This document shows, piece by piece, positions 59,595 to 64,000 of a DNA stretch of 64,000 bases. The translations under genes and the position numbers were made by a program. This stretch comes from Scytonema sp035967975. Its GTDB lineage: Bacteria > Cyanobacteriota > Cyanobacteriia > Cyanobacteriales > Nostocaceae. Positions within the stretch are counted from its first letter, which is position 1, and each line of letters begins with the position of its first letter. The stretch is taken from NCBI GenBank assembly GCA_035967975.1, contig JAWQFQ010000003.1:1-64000 (forward strand), written 5' to 3'. Under the pieces are notes generated by a model. It saw nothing but the letters and a program-made list of their open reading frames with translations. It had not been told where the DNA came from and did no database searches.

Positions 59595-60656
59595 ATGACT
59601 GATGTAGCAATAATTGGTGCCGGTATAGCAGGTTTAATGTGCGCTCAACAGTTAAGTCAGGCTGGGTATTCGGTGCTGGTGTTGGAGAAGTCTCGGGGTT
59701 TGGGAGGACGGGTAGCGACACGCCGATTACATGGTTCTTGCGCGGATCACGGGGTATGTTACCTCAAGCCTAAAGGCGAATTTTTTAAATGTTTCGTAGA
59801 TTTTTTATGTCAACGCCATCTTCTTGAGATTTGGACTGATACGGTGTATGAATTTAAACCCGGTTTTGGACTGATTGTACCCAATCTTCCAGTTCCCCGA
59901 TATATTGCACCAAACGGAATGAATGCGATCGCTAAATTTCTCGGTCAAGGTTTAGAAATCTTGCTAAATCAACGTGTTACATCCATTAACAGAACTCCTG
60001 AAAATAAATGGCGTCTTATCTTAGAATCAAGCAACGAAGAAATAACCGCCGCAGCTGTCGTAGTAGCCATTCCCGCCCCCCAAGCTTTAATGCTTTTGGA
60101 ACCTCTAGGAGAAACTGTTCTTCATGATACATTTCTTAATCGCCTCCGTTTTGTAGAGTTTGACTCCTGCTTAAGTGTTATGGCGGGATATCCAATGGCA
60201 TCACAACTTCTACCAACGTGGAAAGCAATCACTTTTATTGAAGATGATGACTTGGCTTGGATTGGTTTGGATAGTAGTAAGCGCCCAAACCCACAGCAAC
60301 CCATTTTCGTCGTGCAAAGCAGCAACGCTTTTGCCCAAAATTACGACCAAACTCAGGATTTACAGTCAGCTGGAGAAATTATGTTGCAACGGGCTGCTGA
60401 AACTCTGGTACTTCCCTGGTTCAAGACTCCTGACTGGATACAAGTCCATCGCTGGCGCTACGCTTTTCCCAGTCGTCCTTGGCACGAAACTTATCTACTT
60501 GCTGGTGATTCTTTGCCTTTAGTTTGTTGTGGAGATTGGTGTGGCGGAAACTTGGTAGAAGGAGCAATGCTTTCCGGTCTAGCTGCTGCTGAGCAAATTA
60601 ATCATAATTTACGCAGTTTACTTCTACCAAAAGAAATATTTTTAGATATTTTTTAA
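59595..60656 (+). CDS. Renalase-like FAD-dependent oxidoreductase
   Basis: A 353-residue flavoprotein. The Rossmann motif is VAIIGAGIAGLMCAQQL, and the FAD-binding LEKSRGLGGRVATRR follows. AIPAPQAL and the C-terminal LLAGDSLPLVCCGDWCGGNLVEGAMLSG complete the fold. Renalase-family members oxidise dihydro-NAD(P)H isomers or amines; the substrate is not known. ATG 59595 without strong ribosome-binding site. It diverges from the YaaW-type operon. Confidence 0.88.
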   Translation: MTDVAIIGAGIAGLMCAQQLSQAGYSVLVLEKSRGLGGRVATRRLHGSCADHGVCYLKPKGEFFKCFVDFLCQRHLLEIWTDTVYEFKPGFGLIVPNLPVPRYIAPNGMNAIAKFLGQGLEILLNQRVTSINRTPENKWRLILESSNEEITAAAVVVAIPAPQALMLLEPLGETVLHDTFLNRLRFVEFDSCLSVMAGYPMASQLLPTWKAITFIEDDDLAWIGLDSSKRPNPQQPIFVVQSSNAFAQNYDQTQDLQSAGEIMLQRAAETLVLPWFKTPDWIQVHRWRYAFPSRPWHETYLLAGDSLPLVCCGDWCGGNLVEGAMLSGLAAAEQINHNLRSLLLPKEIFLDIF

Positions 60657-61237
60657 ATTTTTTTTAAGGAAAATCCACAAAAAACTTTTCTCCGTTACCC
60701 CATACCTCTATTTTCTTAAAAACTTTAAGATAAATTTTATAAATAAACTATAGTAACTCACAAAGTTAAAGTGCTAAAAATAATGTTATAGATTTTCGAT
60801 CCCCAGCTTAGTGTTGTACAAGGAAAATCAAAATTAAAGTGCTAAGAAATGTAAATCTTTATCAGATTAAATTTACGTTTCTTCCACAATAAACTTTTTC
60901 CTTCAAAACTAAGCCGACCTATCGTAATTTATGCAGCGTTTTGTGTATTTTTCTGCCCCAAAAACAGAAGTTTGTCATAATTATCCTGAAAGATAGGCAA
61001 AAGATATATTCCCAATTTGATGAGATGGCTTTGTCAGAAGGTGTTTCCTACCGAAACATCTGTTCTTCTTCAGGTAAATACAGCCAGAATTTTATCGGAT
61101 TGCAGGGTCATAAAGTTAGCTCGGTTGATTATCTCCTGCTTCAATATCTCGTTGACTGGCTGTGTCATGACGGTATTTTTATCTAGGTTCAAATTTGTTA
61201 ATCCTTCCTTAACCAATCGAACAGGAGTTAAAAATTT
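60657..61237. other. Spacer without confident gene
   Basis: AT-rich. A GTG-started frame at 60941-61186 gives an 81-residue product (ending LQYLVDWLCHDGIFI) with no known family and poor initiation context. I would not annotate it. The downstream ComFB-like gene probably uses a promoter here. Confidence 0.5.
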
Positions 61238-61588
61238 ATGAACACAGTAATCAATTTAACACATCAATCAGTAGTCAAAGAAATTGAAAGCATTTTAGAT
61301 AATTATCCTTATTATCCTTATCAAAAAGCTTTCACAATTCCCGATTTACGTCAAGAACTAATCTCTTACGTACTTAGCCGTATTCCTTGCTACCATACAA
61401 TGGCATCAGAAAACACTGATTGGTTAAGCTACAATTTACCACGACAACCATTGGCGCAACAACTACATTTAGAAAATTTAATTCATCAAGGTATTTTAGC
61501 GATCGCTCAAGCAAAGTCAGATTGGATGGATAATCATGTCTGCGACACAGCTACACCAAACTGTGACGCTTCTCACTGGTTTGGCTGA
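61238..61588 (+). CDS. ComFB-like small protein, paralogue 2
   Basis: A 116-residue paralogue of the protein at 41607-41957, sharing VINLTHQSVVKEIES..., TIPDLRQELISYVLSRIPCY and the C-terminal SHWFG. Equal length and same ends indicate duplication; the middle differs. Cyanobacterial ComFB-type domains have been linked to cyclic dinucleotide signalling. ATG 61238 follows an ACAGGAGTTAAAAAT ribosome-binding site. STRR repeats follow downstream. Confidence 0.68.
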   Translation: MNTVINLTHQSVVKEIESILDNYPYYPYQKAFTIPDLRQELISYVLSRIPCYHTMASENTDWLSYNLPRQPLAQQLHLENLIHQGILAIAQAKSDWMDNHVCDTATPNCDASHWFG

Positions 61589-61636
61589 AGGAATTATGAA
61601 TTATGAATTATGAATTATGAATGATAAGATAAATCC
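61589..61636. repeat. GAATTAT tandem repeat
   Basis: ATTATGAATTATGAATTATG-type heptamer repeats (about 4.5 units), then an inverted CATAATTCATAATTTTG. STRR class. Confidence 0.85.
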
Positions 61637-61754
61637 ATAATTCATAATTTTGTTTTACTGAAAATTACCCTACAGTCAGTGACTGCAACCCAACCCAAAA
61701 AAAGAAACACAATTAATTTTTCCCTATACCCTAAATCCATACACCCTTACACCC

Positions 61755-62069
61755 CTATTTAAGAGGATCGTGTCCCCAATTCATGAGAGAGTAACGCCAC
61801 CGAGTGTCCTTCACATCGCCTTCTGGGCGCTGTGCTAAATGGCGATGGACATAACTGATGACTTTTTTCATGTGCGAAATATCATCATCAGTGTAGTCAT
61901 CTTTCTTCTTTCGCAATATCTCGACGATGTGCTTTCCAGACTTGTGTCCAATAGATTCATCGTCGTCCTTTTTCTGTCCAACCGATTGAGAATCTTCAGT
62001 TTTCAGCCAAGATTCCAATTCCTTCGCCGTCATATTAACTGAAGAACGAAACTCCTCTATAGTAGTCAT
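61755..62069 (-). CDS. DUF3140 protein
   Basis: A 104-residue hydrophilic protein. It has ELESWLKTEDSQSVG, SGKHIVEILRKKKDDYTDDD and a C-terminal KKVISYVHRHLAQRPEGDVK ending RWRYSLMNWGHDP; this is the DUF3140 pattern. No catalytic residues. It is 106 bp downstream (minus strand) of a DUF2945 gene, and these two domains are often stress-related partners. Confidence 0.85.
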   Translation of the reverse strand: MTTIEEFRSSVNMTAKELESWLKTEDSQSVGQKKDDDESIGHKSGKHIVEILRKKKDDYTDDDISHMKKVISYVHRHLAQRPEGDVKDTRWRYSLMNWGHDPLK

Positions 62070-62097
62070 AGATTTAATGTAGAATCTTCGATAAGAC

Positions 62098-62175
62098 CGC
62101 TAATAGCTAATAGCTAATAGCTAATGGTAAGAAAAGCAATTAGCTATTAACAATTAGCAATTAGCAATTAGCTTT
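62098..62175. repeat. TAATAGC / AATTAGC short tandem repeats
   Basis: Four CTAATAG units (62099-62124) and four CAATTAG units (62139-62172) in the gap between DUF2945 and DUF3140. Confidence 0.8.
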
Positions 62176-62385
62176 TCAACATTTCTCCAACGACTCAGGT
62201 TTATGAGCTGCTTTTTTTCCTGATTTGTCGCTTTTCACCAAATATTCAGGATTATCTTCTGAAGCGGCGACATGGTGTCCTTTAATATCTGTAGGAGAGG
62301 TGAGTTTCTTTTCTACCTTACCAGTGGTTTCCCCTTGTGATGTGTTCCACTGAACCTTATCACCTTTTTTAAATTCTTCAGTCAC
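62176..62385 (-). CDS. DUF2945 (Tudor-like) protein
   Basis: A 69-residue basic protein: EFKKGDKVQWNTSQGETTGK is the SH3/Tudor-like barrel start, and the LVKSDKSGKKAAHKPESLEK tail completes the domain. Proteins of this kind occur in stress or hypervirulence contexts in fungi and bacteria; no molecular function is fixed. ATG 62385. Followed on the same strand by DUF3140. Confidence 0.85.
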   Translation of the reverse strand: MTEEFKKGDKVQWNTSQGETTGKVEKKLTSPTDIKGHHVAASEDNPEYLVKSDKSGKKAAHKPESLEKC

Positions 62386-62650
62386 GGGCTTTATCTTGTT
62401 TGGTGGTTTTACACCTATTTATTATGTTGTCAGTATACGAGAAATGAATCAGTCCATTGACAGAATCTTTAATCTCACGAATGATTTAGGACGTAAGCGT
62501 TCAGCACTTTAGCCGTCAGCAGTCAGCTTTGAAAGCTATTTTTAAGTATTTTATAAGCGTTTCTAATACCCTATTGAACACCACTATGACTTATAAAGCT
62601 GAGGGCTGAACGCTTACTTTAGGACTGCTATATCTGGAGCAAAAAACCCT
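62386..62650. other. Spacer without gene
   Basis: Contains a long inverted pair around GTAAGCGTTCAGCACTTTAG (62491) and GGGCTGAACGCTTACTTTAG (62603), i.e. GTAAGCGTTCAG...CTGAACGCTTAC, a palindromic insert of about 130 bp. No coding frame. Confidence 0.65.
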
Positions 62651-63280
62651 TTACAAAGCCAAATTAAAAATCTGTTGTGCGGCAAGGTTCAATAGTGGGA
62701 AGGTAGGGGAGACAATCACATCACTGTCTCTAAACGTTGTTTTTACATACTCCCCGTCAATTAATTCATATACAAAGATCGTGCTTTGTTTTGGATAGCC
62801 GATAAACTCACGCCCTCCTAAGGCAGCATAATCGACAATCCAGTATTCGGGAATGCTCATAGCTTCATAATCACGACGTTTGTCGTAGTAGTCGTCTTGC
62901 CAATTGGTATTAACAACTTCTACTATCAATTTGACCGAAGTCGCGTTTTGAATAACTGACTCACTTTCCCAGCGTGTCTCAGTACCAATAGTTTCTTGAT
63001 TCAAAACTATAATGTCCGGTTCGTACCCAGATTTTTCGCGGTAAGGTTTTACAATCGATTCTCTAGGTATTGTCCAAATGTCAGTTTTACCCATCTTATC
63101 AATGGTTGTAAGCAACCGTCCAGCGAGAGAACCCGTTAAATTTGAATGCTTCCCCCTAGGCTTAGGCATCTCGACAATTACTCCATCATATAATTCATAC
63201 CGAACTGCCGAGTTTTCTGGATACCATTCAATAAATTCATCAAAGGTGTATAATTTTTGCTCGGTTTGGGCTTGGCTCAT
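62651..63280 (-). CDS. Uma2-family (PD-(D/E)XK) putative endonuclease
   Basis: A 209-residue Uma2 protein. YELYDGVIVEMPKPRGKHSNL (Glu/His), GYEPDIIVLN (the catalytic Asp strand), and SVKLIVEVVNTNWQDDYYDKRRDYEAMSIPEYWIVDY (E-x-K-type core and the typical EYW(I/V)VD) are visible. Uma2 proteins are very numerous in cyanobacteria and lack a known role. The ATG at 63280 (MSQAQTEQ) is chosen because GTGGAAG sits 8 nt upstream; a GTG at 63295 is in frame. It stands alone. Confidence 0.9.
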   Translation of the reverse strand: MSQAQTEQKLYTFDEFIEWYPENSAVRYELYDGVIVEMPKPRGKHSNLTGSLAGRLLTTIDKMGKTDIWTIPRESIVKPYREKSGYEPDIIVLNQETIGTETRWESESVIQNATSVKLIVEVVNTNWQDDYYDKRRDYEAMSIPEYWIVDYAALGGREFIGYPKQSTIFVYELIDGEYVKTTFRDSDVIVSPTFPLLNLAAQQIFNLAL

Positions 63281-63295
63281 AGTTACAACTTCCAC

Positions 63296-63933
63296 ATATA
63301 TTTCACTTTAACATTCACTGCCTTGGTCTCAGTCAGATGTGGCACAATGGCTGCACGATTGAAGTTTGGCATGTTTAATATTCAGCTTCTATAAGTCCCG
63401 ATATGAGTGTGCGTTTAAACTCGGAGACATTAGACTATTTCCTCTTGCATTCTTGTCACTCTAAAGTACTAAAAATAACGCAATTACAATGTTTTCTAGT
63501 TTGTTGAGGTACAAATTTATCTGCGTTTATCTGCGTTTATCTGCGGTTCATTCTTGCCCTCTGTAGCTCATGAATGCACGAATCGCTATATACACTGCAG
63601 TTGAAGCATCAAGCTAAAGCAAACGCAACACTTGTCAGTTAAGGGTAATTGAGGTGCCAAAAACCTACCTGAAACCAGGTTTCTAATTTTAGCTTATCCA
63701 AGTAGTATTGAGAGGAAACGCATCTTATTTTTGAAGAGTAATTCAACGAATTTATTTGTATACTGCAACTTGTGACCTTTACAATTAGACTTTTTTCCAA
63801 ATTTCATGCCTTTAGCTCTTTATTAAAGCTTTTTATAGTTTTCCGTAATTTTACAATTGCCACTTTACAAATTATACTCATAATCTTTCTATAGAATATC
63901 CTGCCTATGTACTTCTGTAGAGAGATGTCAATT
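63296..63933. other. Repeat-bearing spacer
   Basis: Holds an ATCTGCGTTTATCTGCGG element copy (63488-63554) and a short ACCTGAAACCAGGTTTC hairpin (63669-63685). No coding frame. Confidence 0.65.
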
Positions 63934-64000
63934 ATGGCTAAAGGAGACCATGTGTATATCAGTTTTTTCTTTGATGGCTTTCCCGTAACTCATCATGGAA
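63934..64000 (+). CDS. LRAT-domain protein (5' end, cut by window edge)
   Basis: The first 22 residues, MAKGDHVYISFFFDGFPVTH and HG, match the start of lecithin-retinol-acyltransferase-like domains: GDH for the N-terminal acidic/His segment and (Y/F)xxxxHHG for the catalytic His loop. The rest, including the catalytic Cys, lies outside the window. Role in cyanobacteria is unknown, possibly an acyltransferase or NlpC/P60-like hydrolase. Confidence 0.7.
   Translation, partial: MAKGDHVYISFFFDGFPVTHHG

Noticed and set aside
60941..61186. 81-codon frame before the second ComFB-like gene
   Set aside because: GTG start in AT-rich DNA without a ribosome-binding site; an overlapping alternative frame is equally open.

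Overview
The window looks like chromosomal DNA of a filamentous, probably heterocystous cyanobacterium (Nostocales type). HIP1 octamers (GCGATCGC) are frequent. groES-groEL sits behind a perfect CIRCE operator. Cyanobacterial families occur (DUF1830, ComFB-like, Uma2, WD40-STAND). Intergenic DNA is long and full of short tandem repeats and small palindromic or MITE-like elements. Species cannot be named from the sequence alone. I recognise no tRNA, rRNA, CRISPR array or replication origin.

Layout. 1-2.2 kb: groESL. 2.2-4.2 kb: a truncated methyltransferase and a homocitrate/isopropylmalate synthase-family enzyme. 4.4-6.7 kb: a radical SAM protein and a methyltransferase-like gene split by one in-frame TGA. 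6.7-10.0 kb: ureDABC, with interspersed repeats in every spacer and one inside ureD. 10.0-17.5 kb: gene remnants (FGE-sulfatase, Hsp20), a methyltransferase, a Cys-rich DUF326 protein, a sterol-desaturase-type hydroxylase, a pre-peptidase-domain protein, a Tat-type multicopper oxidase and a small membrane protein. 17.5-33.0 kb: a same-strand sugar-phosphate island: transketolase, transaldolase-phosphoglucose isomerase fusion, short 6-phosphogluconate dehydrogenase, G6P dehydrogenase, HAD phosphatase, class I aldolase, 6-phosphogluconolactonase, WrbA-like flavodoxin, SDR and a GH63-like glycosidase. 33.0-44.5 kb: repeat-rich accessory DNA with a tandem ribbon-helix-helix protein, a haem-oxygenase-like di-iron candidate plus small peptide, an IS1634-type transposase remnant, a 14-blade WD40 STAND protein with N-terminal HTH, a ComFB-like protein, a zinc ribbon and an aquaporin with an altered NPA box.

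44.5-57.2 kb, all on the plus strand: a stress and redox-signalling region. It holds a CMD-family protein, an NTF2-like protein, a DJ-1/PfpI protein, DUF1830 and GlgX. Then come an epimerase-STAS fusion, a response regulator fused to a thioredoxin-reductase-like flavoprotein lacking CxxC, and a cNMP-domain histidine kinase, followed by a UBP zinc finger, LtrA and EthD. The epimerase/receiver-flavoprotein/kinase/UBP set is the best candidate for an undescribed system. 57.3-64.0 kb: O-antigen-ligase-type and YaaW-type proteins, a renalase-like flavoprotein, a second ComFB-like protein, DUF3140 and DUF2945 stress proteins, a Uma2 nuclease and the start of an LRAT-domain gene.

Functional logic. 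The 17-33 kb island would turn glucose-6-phosphate into NADPH and pentose or triose phosphates, a second or specialised oxidative pentose-phosphate set. GlgX, the GH63-like enzyme and the epimerase-like protein could feed it sugars from glycogen or oligosaccharides. The flavoprotein, kinase, DJ-1 and flavodoxin genes suggest coupling to redox state. These links are inferred from gene content and strand; no regulatory site proves them.
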